The position numbers and the translations under genes were made by a program. Below the pieces are notes generated by a model. The model had not been told where the DNA came from. It worked only from the letters and a program-made list of their open reading frames with translations, and searched no databases. DNA of 62,721 bases from Lysobacterales bacterium (GTDB lineage: Bacteria; Pseudomonadota; Gammaproteobacteria; Xanthomonadales; SZUA-36): NCBI GenBank assembly GCA_013001885.1, contig JABDLD010000049.1:1-62721 (forward strand), written 5' to 3'. Shown piece by piece: positions 35,654 to 45,168 of this stretch. Numbering within the stretch: the stretch's first letter is position 1; each line of letters begins with the position of its first letter.

Positions 35654-36766
35654 ATGTATATCTGGGAGAAAAAGGCGTGGCCGACGCTGACATGGGATGA
35701 CGAAAGTCTGTCACGATTGCTCGCGCATGTCTCCCGCGAACAGGGACGCCTGCTCGGCAAGATGGAGGAGCTGGGCTTTGGCCTGCGGAATGAGGCAAAT
35801 CTGCAGACCCTGACGGAAGATGTGGTCAAATCGAGCGAGATTGAAGGAGAAAGGCTAAACAGAGATCAAGTCCGATCGAGCATCGCAAGGCGGCTTGGGA
35901 TCGATGTGGGCGGCCTGGTGCCAGCGGACCGGGATGTCGAAGGGGTGGTTGAGATGATGCTTGACGCCACCGGCAACTATGCCGCGCCACTTACAACGGA
36001 ACGTCTATTTGACTGGCACGCGGCAATATTTCCGACCGGTCGCAGCGGTATGAGTAAAATCATCGTCGGGGCGTGGCGTGATGATCATGACGGGCCAATG
36101 CAAGTTGTTTCGGGACCGGTTGGCAAGGAGACAGTCCATTATGAAGCGCCACCGGCGAAGCGCATTCCCGGCGAAATGGAGAAATTTCTGGAATGGTTTG
36201 CGCAACCGGGAAAAATGGACCCGCTTTTAAGGGCCGGCCTTGCTCATCTATGGTTTCTGACCATCCATCCGTTTGATGATGGCAACGGGCGAATTGCCCG
36301 CGCAATTGCGGATATGGTGCTGGCCCAGGAGGAAGAGACCGGCCAGCGTTTTTACAGCATGTCCGCACAAATCCGTCGTGAGCGTAACGAATACTACACC
36401 TCGCTTAAGCATACGCAAAAAGGCGATCTTGATGTTACAAGCTGGCAGGGCTGGTTTTTGAACTGCCTTAATCGCGCCTTGGGTGGGGCGGAAGATACGC
36501 TCAGCGCGGTGCTGGAAAAAGCTCGTTTCTGGCAACGGTTTGCAGCGGAGTCGCTGAACGAGCGACAGATCAAAGTGCTGAACAGTCTGCTCGACGGATT
36601 CGAAGGCAAGCTGACTTCTTCGAAGTGGGCCAGGATCGCCAAATGCTCGCAGGATACAGCCTATCGCGACATTCTTGACCTGGTTGAGCGTGAGGCGCTG
36701 CAAAAAGACCCAGGCGGCGGACGTAGTACAAGCTACTCCCTGACTAAGGAGAAAGGAAAGGTCTGA
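35654..36766 (+). CDS. Fic-family AMP-transferase with C-terminal winged helix
   Basis: 370 residues. The Fic core motif HPFDDGNGRIAR begins at His205, which would activate the target hydroxyl for transfer of AMP or another nucleotide group. The autoinhibitory motif SSEIEGE (Ser60, Glu64, Gly65) is in the N-terminal helix, so this is a class II Fic that holds itself off. A flap-like segment VHYEAPPAKRIP lies between. The C-terminal 70 residues (NSLLDGFEGKLTSSKWARIA, CSQDTAYRDILDLVERE, then a GGGRSTSYSL wing) form a winged helix. AAGG lies 5 nt before the ATG. It is the only gene between the middle att copy and tRNA-Lys. The protein target is unknown. Confidence 0.92.
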   Translation: MYIWEKKAWPTLTWDDESLSRLLAHVSREQGRLLGKMEELGFGLRNEANLQTLTEDVVKSSEIEGERLNRDQVRSSIARRLGIDVGGLVPADRDVEGVVEMMLDATGNYAAPLTTERLFDWHAAIFPTGRSGMSKIIVGAWRDDHDGPMQVVSGPVGKETVHYEAPPAKRIPGEMEKFLEWFAQPGKMDPLLRAGLAHLWFLTIHPFDDGNGRIARAIADMVLAQEEETGQRFYSMSAQIRRERNEYYTSLKHTQKGDLDVTSWQGWFLNCLNRALGGAEDTLSAVLEKARFWQRFAAESLNERQIKVLNSLLDGFEGKLTSSKWARIAKCSQDTAYRDILDLVEREALQKDPGGGRSTSYSLTKEKGKV

Positions 36767-36799
36767 AAGTGCTGGTGTACGCCAGCTGAAACTGAACCA

Positions 36800-36824
36800 G
36801 TTACGCAAAACTCACGCAAAGCCC
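36800..36824. repeat. Arm-like direct repeats beside tRNA-Lys
   Basis: GTTACGCAAAACTCACGCAAAGCCC contains two ACGCAAA units 10-11 bp apart. The same doublet layout occurs at 27911-27934, and one unit at 35501-35512. They lie 52 nt from the tRNA 3' end, inside the proposed island. Read together with the tRNA 3' copies they suggest integrase arm sites. Confidence 0.5.
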
Positions 36825-36875
36825 ATTCGCGTGCTGCTAATAAATATCTTAACTGATTGTTTTTTATAGATTAAA

Positions 36876-36951
36876 TGGTGGGCCGTGTAGGATTCGAACC
36901 TACGACCATCGGATTAAAAGTCCGGTGCTCTACCAACTGAGCTAACGGCCC
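36876..36951 (-). tRNA. tRNA-Lys (UUU)
   Basis: 76 nt with encoded CCA (36878-36876). GGGCCGT pairs with ACGGCCC as the 7-bp acceptor stem, the D arm contains AGTTGGTA, the anticodon loop is CTTTTAA with anticodon TTT at 36918-36916, and the T arm is GTAGG-TTCGAAT-CCTAC. The outermost anticodon-stem pair is a C-A mismatch, which is tolerated in several tRNA-Lys. It follows queC by 40 nt. Its 3' end is the apparent integration target of the island to its left. Confidence 0.97.
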
Positions 36952-36991
36952 CGAAGAGGAGGCGGAATTGTAGGGGATATTGCCCTTAGGC

Positions 36992-37672
36992 TCAAGGATT
37001 ATGGCGATATTTCGTGGGATCGGCGATGCCCGCCGAGACAAATCCTTCCCTGCGAATCCGGCAGGAGTCGCAGACGCCACAGGCCCGCCCTTCGCCATCC
37101 GCCTGATAGCACGAGACGGTCACGGAATAGTCCACGCCCAGCTCGATGCCCTTTTTTATGATCTCCGCCTTGGTCAGGTCGATCAGCGGTGTGTGGATGG
37201 TCAGTTCGCCGCCCTCTACGCCAGCTTTCGTCGCCAGGCGGGCCATGCCCTGGTAGGCTTCGATGAACTCGGGCCGGCAGTCCGGATAACCGGAATAGTC
37301 AACGGCATTCACGCCGATGAAGATGTCGTCCGCGCCCAGCACTTCGGCATAGGCCAGCGCCAGGGACAGCATGATGGTGTTTCTGGCCGGCACGTAAGTA
37401 ACCGGGATTCCGTTGGTTTCGGTCTCGGGCACTTCGATGTCGTCGGTCAGCGCCGAGCCGCCGATCGCGCGCAGGTCCAGCGGCAACACCTTGAGCGGCA
37501 CGCCGGCGGCACCGGCCACGCGTTCAGCAGCATCCAGTTCGGAGTGGTGGCGCTGGCCGTAATCGACCGAGAGCGCATAACAGTCGAAGCCGCTGTCGCG
37601 GGCCATGGCCAGCGCGGTCACCGAATCCAGGCCACCGGATACCAGGACAACGGCTTTCTTCTGTTCAGTCAT
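36992..37672 (-). CDS. queC: 7-cyano-7-deazaguanine (preQ0) synthase
   Basis: 226 residues from the ATG at 37672 (AGGA 6-7 nt upstream); an earlier ATG would overlap the queE stop. QueC turns 7-carboxy-7-deazaguanine, ammonia and ATP into preQ0 for queuosine. The PP-loop [13 protein letters not shown] opens the protein and [15 protein letters not shown] follows. The zinc site is the C-terminal cysteine set [17 protein letters not shown]. It lies 13 nt after queE, the previous pathway step, so the two are co-expressed. Confidence 0.97.
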   Translation of the reverse strand: MTEQKKAVVLVSGGLDSVTALAMARDSGFDCYALSVDYGQRHHSELDAAERVAGAAGVPLKVLPLDLRAIGGSALTDDIEVPETETNGIPVTYVPARNTIMLSLALAYAEVLGADDIFIGVNAVDYSGYPDCRPEFIEAYQGMARLATKAGVEGGELTIHTPLIDLTKAEIIKKGIELGVDYSVTVSCYQADGEGRACGVCDSCRIRREGFVSAGIADPTKYRHNP

Positions 37673-37685
37673 CGCAAATCCTGTG

Positions 37686-38342
37686 TCATTTTCCGGGAAC
37701 ATCGCCCCACAACAATTTGTGCAACTGCAACTGGAACCGGACCGGCAAGCGGTCTTTCAGCATCCATTTGGCCAGGTCTTTCGGCTCCAACTGGCCCCAG
37801 GCCGGTGAGAACAGAACATCGCAGAATCGATCCAGGTTCCGCTCGCGAAGCTGTTGTTTTGCCCAGCTGTAATCCTCATGGGAGCAGATCACGAACTTGA
37901 TCTGGTCGTTCGGGGTGAGTTCCTCAAGGTTGGACCAGAGGTTTTTCTCCTGTTCACCGGAGTCCGGGGTTTTAAGGTCCATCACGCGGCTGACGCGGCG
38001 GTCCGCCAGGCCGATATTGACTGCGCCGCTGGTTTCCAGCGATACGCTGAAACCTTCGTCACACAGCAGGGTCAGCAATTCTGCGCAGCGCTTCTGGGCC
38101 AGTGGTTCGCCACCGGTCACGCAGACGTGGGGTGTTTCGAAACGCCGGATTTCAGCCAGGATGCCGTCGAAGCTCTGCCACTCGCCGCCGTAAAAAGCGT
38201 ATTCACTGTCGCAGTAGGTGCAGCGCAACGGGCAGCCGGTCAGGCGGACAAAAACCGTGGGCAGCCCGGCCTGCAAAGCCTCACCCTGGAGGGAATGGAA
38301 AATCTCTGTGACCTTCAGCATGCCCTCGCGGGATTCAGCCAT
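37686..38342 (-). CDS. queE: 7-carboxy-7-deazaguanine synthase (radical SAM)
   Basis: 218 residues. The radical-SAM cluster motif is CPLRCTYC, typical CxxxCxxC, followed by [10 protein letters not shown] (SAM-binding GGE). The N-terminus [21 protein letters not shown] is the substrate-binding start of QueE. It contracts the pterin ring to the deazaguanine core of queuosine. The ATG at 38342 lies 8 nt after the cpoB stop; an ATG seven codons later is possible. QueE often sits after cpoB in gammaproteobacteria. Confidence 0.95.
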   Translation of the reverse strand: MAESREGMLKVTEIFHSLQGEALQAGLPTVFVRLTGCPLRCTYCDSEYAFYGGEWQSFDGILAEIRRFETPHVCVTGGEPLAQKRCAELLTLLCDEGFSVSLETSGAVNIGLADRRVSRVMDLKTPDSGEQEKNLWSNLEELTPNDQIKFVICSHEDYSWAKQQLRERNLDRFCDVLFSPAWGQLEPKDLAKWMLKDRLPVRFQLQLHKLLWGDVPGK

Positions 38343-38350
38343 CTTGAGAC

Positions 38351-39172
38351 TCAGTAGTGGCCTTCCATGCGCATGCTGCGCAGGCGATTTTCGGCCAGGC
38401 GCGACAGCGTGGTGTCGGGATAGTTTTCCTGCACCTGGGTCAGTGCCGCGCGGGCGCTGTCCCATTGCTCCAGTTCATAGTGCGTGTAGCCGATCTTCAG
38501 CAACGCATCCGGCGCTTTCGGGCTTTCGGGAAACTGGGCGATAAGACTCTCGAACGATGCCAGGGCAATGTCGTAGTTGCGCGTCACGTAATAGGACTCG
38601 CCCAGCCAGTATTGTGCGTTATCGGCGTATTCGCTGTTCGGGTACCGATCCAGGAATGACTGGAATTCTTCAGCAGCGTCTGCATAGCGCAGTTCCTTCA
38701 ATGCCTGGAAGGCCTGGTCGTAAGCGGCTTTTTCATCCAGTCCCGCTCCCGGTGCCGACTGACTCTGCGCCACTGGCTGTCCGATTCCAGAAACCTGGGA
38801 TTGCGATTCCATCGGGTCACGCACTTCGGGCGAATCCTGGGCCGGAGACACCGTTGGACCCTGTGCGGCTCTCACTGCCGGTCCTGCGCCCGCAACGGGC
38901 TGTGCATCGCGCATCTCTGACAGCCGTTGGTCGAGGTCCAGGTACTGGTCGCGCTGGCGGCGTTTCAGGTTTTCGAGTTCCCTGCTTTGCTCCTCCAGCT
39001 GACCGCGCAACATGCGCACTTCGTCCTGCAGCTCCTGCACCTGGATGACCAGGTTGGCCATTGCCGAAGATCCCGCATCCTGGGCCAGGAGCGGCCCGGA
39101 AACCGGTGCAGATACGATAGTGGCCAGCGCAAAGCTGGCCACCAGGGTTTTGAAACACTTTCTGTACATCAT
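38351..39172 (-). CDS. cpoB: Cell-division coordinator CpoB (YbgF)
   Basis: 273 residues, periplasmic, with a signal peptide (MMYRKCFKTLVASFALATIV to LLAQ). A trimerising coiled coil covers about 38-85 (LVIQVQELQDEVRMLRGQLE), then a Pro/Gln/Ser linker, then three TPRs (AYDQAFQALKELRYADAAEE; NAQYWLGESYY; DALLKIGYTHYELEQWDSAR). CpoB links PBP1B peptidoglycan synthesis with Tol-driven outer-membrane constriction. It starts 2 nt after the pal stop. Confidence 0.95.
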   Translation of the reverse strand: MMYRKCFKTLVASFALATIVSAPVSGPLLAQDAGSSAMANLVIQVQELQDEVRMLRGQLEEQSRELENLKRRQRDQYLDLDQRLSEMRDAQPVAGAGPAVRAAQGPTVSPAQDSPEVRDPMESQSQVSGIGQPVAQSQSAPGAGLDEKAAYDQAFQALKELRYADAAEEFQSFLDRYPNSEYADNAQYWLGESYYVTRNYDIALASFESLIAQFPESPKAPDALLKIGYTHYELEQWDSARAALTQVQENYPDTTLSRLAENRLRSMRMEGHY

Positions 39173-39174
39173 GA

Positions 39175-39702
39175 TCACTTGGCCGTGTAAACGATCTCCA
39201 CGCGCCGGTTCATTGACCAGCACTCTTCGTCACTGACGCGGCAGGTTGGGCGTTCTTCACCATAACTGACAACCGTCAGCTGGCTGCCCCTGCCGCCCTG
39301 TGCCGACATCAGGCCGGACACGGAATTACCGCGGCGCTCGCCGAGGCCCAGGTTGTATTCACGCGTTCCGCGTTCATCGGCATGGCCTTCCAGCGTGATG
39401 CGGGCGCTGGAGTGGGCTGCAGCATAGGCGGCATGGGCCGAAACGATGCCGCGGTACTCGGAGCGTACGCTTGACTTGTCAAAGTCGAAATAGATGACGC
39501 GTTTTGAAAGCAGGCTTTCGGGATTATCGAAATTGCGGGAATCCGTGTAGTCCCGCGGATCGGCCGCACCGGAGGTATCCACAGCCGGCTTCGTTGTTTC
39601 GGGCGTTGTATCCGGCGCCGGTTCAGTCTTGGGTGTGGACTGACATGCCGCCAGGGCCAGGGTAATCAGTATTGCAAGAGTCAATCTCCATGCGCTTTTC
39701 AT
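39175..39702 (-). CDS. pal: Peptidoglycan-associated lipoprotein
   Basis: 175 residues. Signal peptide II with lipobox LALAAC puts it in the outer membrane. A Thr/Pro/Asp-rich linker leads to an OmpA-like domain binding diaminopimelate peptidoglycan (SVRSEYRGIVSAHAAYAAAH; ITLEGHADERGTREYNLGLGE, the core binding motif). Of two adjacent ATGs the one at 39702 is better spaced from GGAGG. Pal works with TolB and TolA in envelope constriction. Confidence 0.96.
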   Translation of the reverse strand: MKSAWRLTLAILITLALAACQSTPKTEPAPDTTPETTKPAVDTSGAADPRDYTDSRNFDNPESLLSKRVIYFDFDKSSVRSEYRGIVSAHAAYAAAHSSARITLEGHADERGTREYNLGLGERRGNSVSGLMSAQGGRGSQLTVVSYGEERPTCRVSDEECWSMNRRVEIVYTAK

Positions 39703-39768
39703 CATTTCCTCCAGATTATTATCTTTGAGCCGTCCTCTTCGACTTCTCATCCAGCTTATCCGGGCATT

Positions 39769-41079
39769 CTACCTGATAACAGGTGACCATGCGGGTTCCC
39801 GGACGTCCCCCTCACTTAGGATCAGCCTTTGCCTGACGTTGCCGTCAGCCGATACTGCGGACAATACCCCTCTGCTGCCTTCCCGGGTTGCATACAGAAT
39901 CATGCTGCCGTTGGGTGCAAAGCTGGGGGACTCATCAAGAGTGCCCGGTGTAAGTATCGTAAATCGCTCGGTTTCCAGGTCCCAGACGGCTATACGATAC
40001 TCGTTTCCTCTGCCCTGCGCTACAGCTATTCTGCGCCCATTCGGCGAAATGCTGGCGCGCGCATTGTAGTCGCCTTCCAGCGTCACCCGGTCCGGTGCTC
40101 CGCCGCTCGGTGAAACCCGGTAAATCTGCGGCCGGCCACCCCGGTCAGAGGTGAAATAAATATAGCGGCCGTCTGGCGCCCACACCGGCTCCGTGTCAAT
40201 GGACCAATGCTGAGTCAGCTGCTGCAGACGCCCGGTCGCCATGTCCCTGACATAGATTTCCGGATTGCCCGATTTCGACAGTGTCAGCGCCATTTTTTTG
40301 CCGTCCGGTGAAAAAGACGGCGCGCCGTTTATGCCCCTTCCACTGGATATCAGTTCACGCGACCCGGTGGATACGTTCTGCATGTAAATCGCCGAGTTAC
40401 CCTGTTCGAATGACACGTACGCCAGGTGACGCCCGTCCGGCGACCAGGCGGGCGACAACAGCGGCTCGGGCGAGCCGACGATCGACTGCGGGGCGAAACC
40501 GTCGGCGTCAGCCACGACGAGTTCGTAACGCTGATCGTTGCCCAGGCCGGTGGCCGTGATGTAAGCAATACGAGTGGAAAACGCGCCGGGAACCCCGGTG
40601 AGCGCTTCGTAGATCGAATCGGCGACGCGGTGCGCGCCGAACCGCAGGTCACCCGGACCTACCGTAGTGATGCGAGACAGCAACATTTCCTGGCTGTGCA
40701 CGTCAAACAGCTGGTAAATCAGCTCGTGGCCCTGGCCATCGGCAGGCGTACGCACTTTGCCGACGACGATGTAGTCCACTTTCAAAAGGCGCCAGTTGCC
40801 AAAACGTATCGCCTCGCCTTCGGTGGGCCGTTCCGCCATGTCGGCCACCTCCATCGGATCGAACAGCCCGGACCGGTACAAATCGCCGGAAATGATCTCA
40901 TCGACGCGCGTTGCCGGCGGCTGGCTGCTTTCCTGCCAGTCAAACGGGACGATAGCGATCGGCAAGGCGCTGGCGTTGCCGCTGATAATTTCGATTTCCA
41001 GCTGAGCCTGGGTCGTCTGCCAGGCCAGCAGCCCGGCCAGAACAATCAGTAGTTTTTTCACGTTTTCAGTCACCGTCAT
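39769..41079 (-). CDS. tolB: Tol-Pal protein TolB
   Basis: 436 residues, periplasmic. Signal peptide [17 protein letters not shown]. The N-terminal domain ([13 protein letters not shown]) and a six-bladed propeller with repeated [46 protein letters not shown] motifs are complete. TolB switches between Pal and TolA. The ATG at 41079 overlaps the tolA stop by 14 nt; a GTG at 41061 is a fair alternative since it gives the standard signal-peptide start. Confidence 0.96.
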   Translation of the reverse strand: MTVTENVKKLLIVLAGLLAWQTTQAQLEIEIISGNASALPIAIVPFDWQESSQPPATRVDEIISGDLYRSGLFDPMEVADMAERPTEGEAIRFGNWRLLKVDYIVVGKVRTPADGQGHELIYQLFDVHSQEMLLSRITTVGPGDLRFGAHRVADSIYEALTGVPGAFSTRIAYITATGLGNDQRYELVVADADGFAPQSIVGSPEPLLSPAWSPDGRHLAYVSFEQGNSAIYMQNVSTGSRELISSGRGINGAPSFSPDGKKMALTLSKSGNPEIYVRDMATGRLQQLTQHWSIDTEPVWAPDGRYIYFTSDRGGRPQIYRVSPSGGAPDRVTLEGDYNARASISPNGRRIAVAQGRGNEYRIAVWDLETERFTILTPGTLDESPSFAPNGSMILYATREGSRGVLSAVSADGNVRQRLILSEGDVREPAWSPVIR

Positions 41080-41956
41080 AAATAAAAATAAAATCAATTT
41101 CCCGTTCGAACACATCCTCGAAACCACGGTAGGGAAGTGCCCCACCTCGTTCCACGGCAGCCAGGATGGAGCGCCGGGTCGCTTCGTCTCCGTTGCAGCG
41201 ACCCGCGATCGCCGCAGAGATCACCTCACCGCCCGGTATTTGCACAATCTTCAGAGTGCACCTGAGGCCGGGTTTTGCTGTCGGCGGCCGCAGCCAGTTC
41301 TGGGTGACGAATTGCTGGATGGCTGCCTGGTAATTATCGCTCAGCGTGGCCATCCTGCCGGCGCGGAATGCTTTTGCCTCCTCGTCGGCCTTTCGTTGCG
41401 CGGCGGCCTCCCGCTGCAGGCGCTGTTGCTCCAGCAGTTCTTTCTCTTTCCGCGCCTCAATCTGTTTCAGACGCTCCTGTTCCAATTTGGTCTTGCGCTC
41501 TGCCTCTTCACGCTGGCTGCGGATTTTTTCCAGTTCCTGCCGCTGCTCGTCGCGCTGTTCCTGCAACTTGCGCTCCTGCTCCAGGCGCAGTTTCTGCAGG
41601 CGGTCCTGGGCTTCGCGCTTTCGTTGTGCTTCCAATTCCTGTTTGCGCTTTTCCGCCGCTTCCAGTTTGCGTTTTTCGGTCGCTTCCTCGTCGCGCTTTT
41701 TCTGCTGCTCCAGTTCCTCGGCCCGCTTGCGCCGCCGCTCTTCCATTTCCAGGGCTTCCTGCGCCGCGTCACGCTGCCGCTTGAGTTCACTGGTATCAAC
41801 AATTACCGCCTCGATCGTCAACCCCAGGTTCTGCGGCTTGCGAAACGGCTTCCAGTCCATCGTGCCCAGCACCACCAGCGCAGCCATCAGCACGTGCACG
41901 CCAATGGCGAGTGTGAATACGCGCAAACGTGCGTAAAACTCTTCCCAGGTTGTCAC
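41066..41956 (-). CDS. tolA: Tol-Pal protein TolA
   Basis: 296 residues: one inner-membrane helix at about 14-33 ([18 protein letters not shown]), a very long charged coiled coil (about 60-205, rich in K, E, R, Q) across the periplasm, and a C-terminal domain ([20 protein letters not shown]) that meets Pal and TolB. It transmits proton-motive energy from TolQR. The coding DNA of the coiled coil is repetitive, so assembly errors are more likely here than elsewhere. It starts 3 nt after tolR. Confidence 0.95.
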   Translation of the reverse strand: MTTWEEFYARLRVFTLAIGVHVLMAALVVLGTMDWKPFRKPQNLGLTIEAVIVDTSELKRQRDAAQEALEMEERRRKRAEELEQQKKRDEEATEKRKLEAAEKRKQELEAQRKREAQDRLQKLRLEQERKLQEQRDEQRQELEKIRSQREEAERKTKLEQERLKQIEARKEKELLEQQRLQREAAAQRKADEEAKAFRAGRMATLSDNYQAAIQQFVTQNWLRPPTAKPGLRCTLKIVQIPGGEVISAAIAGRCNGDEATRRSILAAVERGGALPYRGFEDVFEREIDFIFIYDGD

Positions 41957-41959
41957 GGC

Positions 41960-42427
41960 CTACTCCGCCGCTCCCTCCGGCCCCAGGCCCAGCTCCATTG
42001 GATCACTCATCAGGCCCACCTTGGTGACGCCCGCTTTCTGCAGCAACACCATGGCGTTGTAGACCTGCCCGTAATTGGCACGTTCGTCGCCGCCAACCAA
42101 CACCTGGATTTCAGGGTTCCGGTTCACAATGGCTGTGACCATGGTCACCAGTGATTCGGGATCGATCAATCCGCTGCTGGTGCCGTCCAGATCGCCGCCG
42201 GCATTCAGGTACAGGTCGCCGTTCTGCAGCACGGTGATCACCAGCGGTTCATCGTTTTCCTGGGTGTCCATGGGTTCCGCATCAGCCTTGGGTAGTTCCA
42301 CTTCCACGCCCAGGTTCAGCAAGGGCGCGGTGATCATGAAGATCACCAGCAGGACCAGCATCACGTCGATATAAGGCACGACGTTGATTTCTGCCATCGG
42401 GCGTCGGCGTCTACGGACCGTCTCCAT
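41960..42427 (-). CDS. tolR: Tol-Pal motor protein TolR
   Basis: 155 residues of the ExbD/TolR family. Arg-rich N-terminus, then one membrane helix with the proton-path Asp21 (YIDVMLVLLVIFMITAP). The periplasmic domain follows (EPLVITVLQNGDLYLNAG). With TolQ it forms the proton-driven motor that powers TolA. Confidence 0.96.
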   Translation of the reverse strand: METVRRRRRPMAEINVVPYIDVMLVLLVIFMITAPLLNLGVEVELPKADAEPMDTQENDEPLVITVLQNGDLYLNAGGDLDGTSSGLIDPESLVTMVTAIVNRNPEIQVLVGGDERANYGQVYNAMVLLQKAGVTKVGLMSDPMELGLGPEGAAE

Positions 42428-42433
42428 CGATAC

Positions 42434-43120
42434 TTACTCCTCTTTTAGCAGGTGCGCCTGCCGCTGCAGGATGCTGGAGAATTCTTCCTTGAAATTGTCG
42501 TAGCGAACTTCCAGCCGCTCAACCTGGTTTGAGAAGCGGTTGTACGCGATCACCGCCGGAATAGCGGCGAACAGCCCCATCGCTGTGGCCACCAGCGCCT
42601 CGGAAATCCCGGGCGCCACCATCGCAATGGTGGCCTGGTTGACGTTCGCCAGCTGATGAAAAGAGGTCATGATGCCCCAGACGGTTCCGAACAGACCCAC
42701 GTACGGGCTGGTCGAACCGACCGTGGCCAGGAAATTCAAGTGGTTTTCCAGCTCTTCGGTCTCACGGGTCAGGGCGATACGCATGGAACGCTGAGCCCCT
42801 TCCAACATGGCGTTGGGACCCATTCTGCCCTGCTGTCTCATGCGCAGGAATTCAGAAAAACCCGAGTCGAAAATCCGTTCCATGCCCCTGGAAACCCGAT
42901 GCGCGCCGGTAATGCCTTCATACAGACCGGTGAGGTCGGTTCCCGACCAGAATTTTTCTTCGAACTGGTTGGCGTCTTTTTCAGACTTGGCAAGGACCTG
43001 CCGCTTGCGAAATATAATCATCCAGGAAGCCACGGAAGCCAGCAACAGCAAGGCCATCACACCCTTGACCATCCAACTGGCCTGCAGGATCAACTGCCAG
43101 ACTTGTAAATCATTCTGCAT
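42434..43120 (-). CDS. tolQ: Tol-Pal motor protein TolQ
   Basis: 228 residues of the ExbB/TolQ family with three membrane helices (about 15-35, 130-150, 165-190). Motifs: LATVGSTSPYVGLFGTVWGI and PGISEALVATAMGLFAAIPA. Its ATG overlaps the end of ybgC by 11 nt, as is common for this operon. It is the stator of the Tol motor. Confidence 0.96.
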   Translation of the reverse strand: MQNDLQVWQLILQASWMVKGVMALLLLASVASWMIIFRKRQVLAKSEKDANQFEEKFWSGTDLTGLYEGITGAHRVSRGMERIFDSGFSEFLRMRQQGRMGPNAMLEGAQRSMRIALTRETEELENHLNFLATVGSTSPYVGLFGTVWGIMTSFHQLANVNQATIAMVAPGISEALVATAMGLFAAIPAVIAYNRFSNQVERLEVRYDNFKEEFSSILQRQAHLLKEE

Positions 43121-43538
43121 TTTGTAGTAACTCCGCCTTAATCCAGTCCGGCATGCGCGCCGGCTTGAGACTGTCCGCATGGAGCATGACCGCGCTGAGT
43201 TCCGCTTCAGCCACCGTGGCTCCGTCTGAAATTCTTGTCATTTTTTGCCGAAAGCCCTGCCTCACGCCTTTGACCCAGAGCAAATCGGCGTCAACCAACA
43301 GTTCATCGTCCAGCCTCGCCGCTTTCCTGAACTTCACATTGATATCCAGCACTACCCAGATGAGATTGTGTTTCTCCCTGAGCTCGGTTTGAGATACCCC
43401 CATGGCGCGGAGCATTTCAGTCCTGGCGCGCTCAAAAAAATTCAGGTAACGCGAGTGGTATACGACGCCTCCGGCATCCGTGTCTTCAAAGTAGACCCTA
43501 AGTTGCCAGACAAACGGTTCTTTCTTAAGTTCATTCAT
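43110..43538 (-). CDS. ybgC: Tol-Pal-associated acyl-CoA thioesterase
   Basis: 142 residues, hot-dog fold of the 4-hydroxybenzoyl-CoA thioesterase type. The catalytic Asp lies in the [17 protein letters not shown] motif. YbgC hydrolyses acyl-CoA or acyl-carrier-protein thioesters and is the standard first gene of the tol operon. It overlaps ruvB by 4 nt, joining DNA repair and tol genes in one run. Confidence 0.95.
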   Translation of the reverse strand: MNELKKEPFVWQLRVYFEDTDAGGVVYHSRYLNFFERARTEMLRAMGVSQTELREKHNLIWVVLDINVKFRKAARLDDELLVDADLLWVKGVRQGFRQKMTRISDGATVAEAELSAVMLHADSLKPARMPDWIKAELLQNAE

Positions 43539-44569
43539 TTCTTGTCGAACAGGTCGTTGCCGCCGTTTCCCGGTTGATCCAGCCCGAAGTGCCGATAAGC
43601 CTTTGCAGTGGCTGTTCGCCCCCGGGCCGTGCGCGTAATATATCCTTGCTGTATCAGGTACGGCTCCAGCACGTCCTCGACGGTGCCGCGCTCCTCGGAC
43701 AGGGAAGCTGCGATGCTCTCCACACCGACAGGCCCGCCGTCGAAATTTTCGATGATCATCTTCAACAGGCGGCGGTCCATGGTGTCAAAACCCTGCTCGT
43801 CCACGCGCAGCATTTCCATCGCCAGGGAAGCGATCGACTGGTCAATGAACCCATCGCCTTTCACCTCCGCGAAATCCCTGGCCCGCCGCAGCAGCCGGTT
43901 GGCAATCCGGGGCGTGCCCCGCGAGCGCCTCGCAATCTCCATCGCCCCTTCATTATCGATAGCAATCTGCAGAATCCCGGCCGACCGTGTGACAATCCGG
44001 GACAATTCTTCGGCGCTGTAGAATTCAAGACGCTCGACGATGCCGAAACGGTCGCGCAATGGCGAGGTCAAAAGGCCGGCCCGTGTCGTTGCACCGATCA
44101 GCGTGAAGTGCGGCAGGTCGAGCTTGATGGAGCGCGCCGCCGGCCCCTCGCCGATCATGATGTCGATCTGGAAATCCTCCAGCGCGGGGTAAAGCACTTC
44201 TTCTACGACCGGCGACAGCCGGTGTATTTCGTCCACGAACAGCACGTCGCCCGGCTGCAGGTTAGTCAGTAACGCGGCCAGGTCGCCTGCCCGCTCCAGC
44301 ACCGGACCCGATGTCTGGCGAAGATTGACGCCCAGTTCGTAGGCGATGACGTGGGCAAGCGTGGTTTTGCCCAGACCCGGCGGGCCAAAAATCAATGCGT
44401 GGTCCAGCGCCTCGTTGCGGCGTTTGGCGGCCTCCAGGAAAATACCGAGCTTTTCCCGCATGGCGGGCTGCCCGATGTACTCATCCATGGTCTTGGGCCG
44501 CAGGCTGGAGTCCAGCACGAGGTCCTCGCCGTTCTCGCCGGAGGATATGACGCGATCTTCTTCAATCAT
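43535..44569 (-). CDS. ruvB: Holliday junction helicase RuvB
   Basis: 344 residues, an AAA+ motor. Walker [10 protein letters not shown], Walker [12 protein letters not shown], sensor 1 LIGATTRAG, and the C-terminal winged helix ([15 protein letters not shown]). It drives branch migration on the RuvA platform. It overlaps ruvA by 4 nt and ybgC by 4 nt. Confidence 0.98.
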   Translation of the reverse strand: MIEEDRVISSGENGEDLVLDSSLRPKTMDEYIGQPAMREKLGIFLEAAKRRNEALDHALIFGPPGLGKTTLAHVIAYELGVNLRQTSGPVLERAGDLAALLTNLQPGDVLFVDEIHRLSPVVEEVLYPALEDFQIDIMIGEGPAARSIKLDLPHFTLIGATTRAGLLTSPLRDRFGIVERLEFYSAEELSRIVTRSAGILQIAIDNEGAMEIARRSRGTPRIANRLLRRARDFAEVKGDGFIDQSIASLAMEMLRVDEQGFDTMDRRLLKMIIENFDGGPVGVESIAASLSEERGTVEDVLEPYLIQQGYITRTARGRTATAKAYRHFGLDQPGNGGNDLFDKK

Positions 44570-45168
44570 AGGGTTCTGACCACCGATTTAAGCGCAAGGC
44601 GTATGATCTCCTCCACATCCATGTCGGGCTCGGCGACGGCCCGCGCCATGCTGCTGGATTCTTGCGGCTTGTAGCCAAGGGCGTTAAGCGCGGTGATCGC
44701 TTCACCGACAGCGCTGGCGGGAGCGGAAGTGCGGTTCTCGGGCGCTCCGCCGGCTGAGACGGGAATGATGTCCAGCTTGTCCCGCAGTTCGATAATGATT
44801 CGTTCAGCCGTTTTCTTGCCGATACCGGGCAGGCGGGTCAATGCGGCAGAATCCTCTTCCGCCACGTAACGCGCCAGTTCTTCACTGGTCGCGCCGGACA
44901 AGATGGTTAGCGCCAGCTTGGCCCCAATGCCGCTGATTTTCAGCAACTGGCGAAAAACGGTTCTTTGGGCCTCGCTGGAAAAGCCGTACAGCGTATGGCT
45001 GTCGTCCTTGATCGAGAGATGAGTCAGGACTACGACGGCCTGGCCGACTTCGGGCAAATCGTAGAAAACGGACAGCGGCGCTTCCACCTCGTAGCCGACG
45101 CCGGCGACGTCGATCACCATCAGCGGTGGAAGCTTGTGAATAAGGGTTCCTGCCAGGCGTGCAATCAT
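44566..45168 (-). CDS. ruvA: Holliday junction DNA-binding protein RuvA
   Basis: 200 residues from the ATG at 45168, the normal length. OB-fold start [19 protein letters not shown], two helix-hairpin-helix motifs ([16 protein letters not shown] and [16 protein letters not shown]), and the C-terminal three-helix domain that binds RuvB ([16 protein letters not shown]). It overlaps ruvC by 4 nt. Confidence 0.98.
   Translation of the reverse strand: MIARLAGTLIHKLPPLMVIDVAGVGYEVEAPLSVFYDLPEVGQAVVVLTHLSIKDDSHTLYGFSSEAQRTVFRQLLKISGIGAKLALTILSGATSEELARYVAEEDSAALTRLPGIGKKTAERIIIELRDKLDIIPVSAGGAPENRTSAPASAVGEAITALNALGYKPQESSSMARAVAEPDMDVEEIIRLALKSVVRTL

Noticed and set aside
41240-42154. Long antisense frames across tolA
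   Set aside because: They come from the repetitive Lys/Glu codons of the coiled coil, which leave few stops on the other strand.
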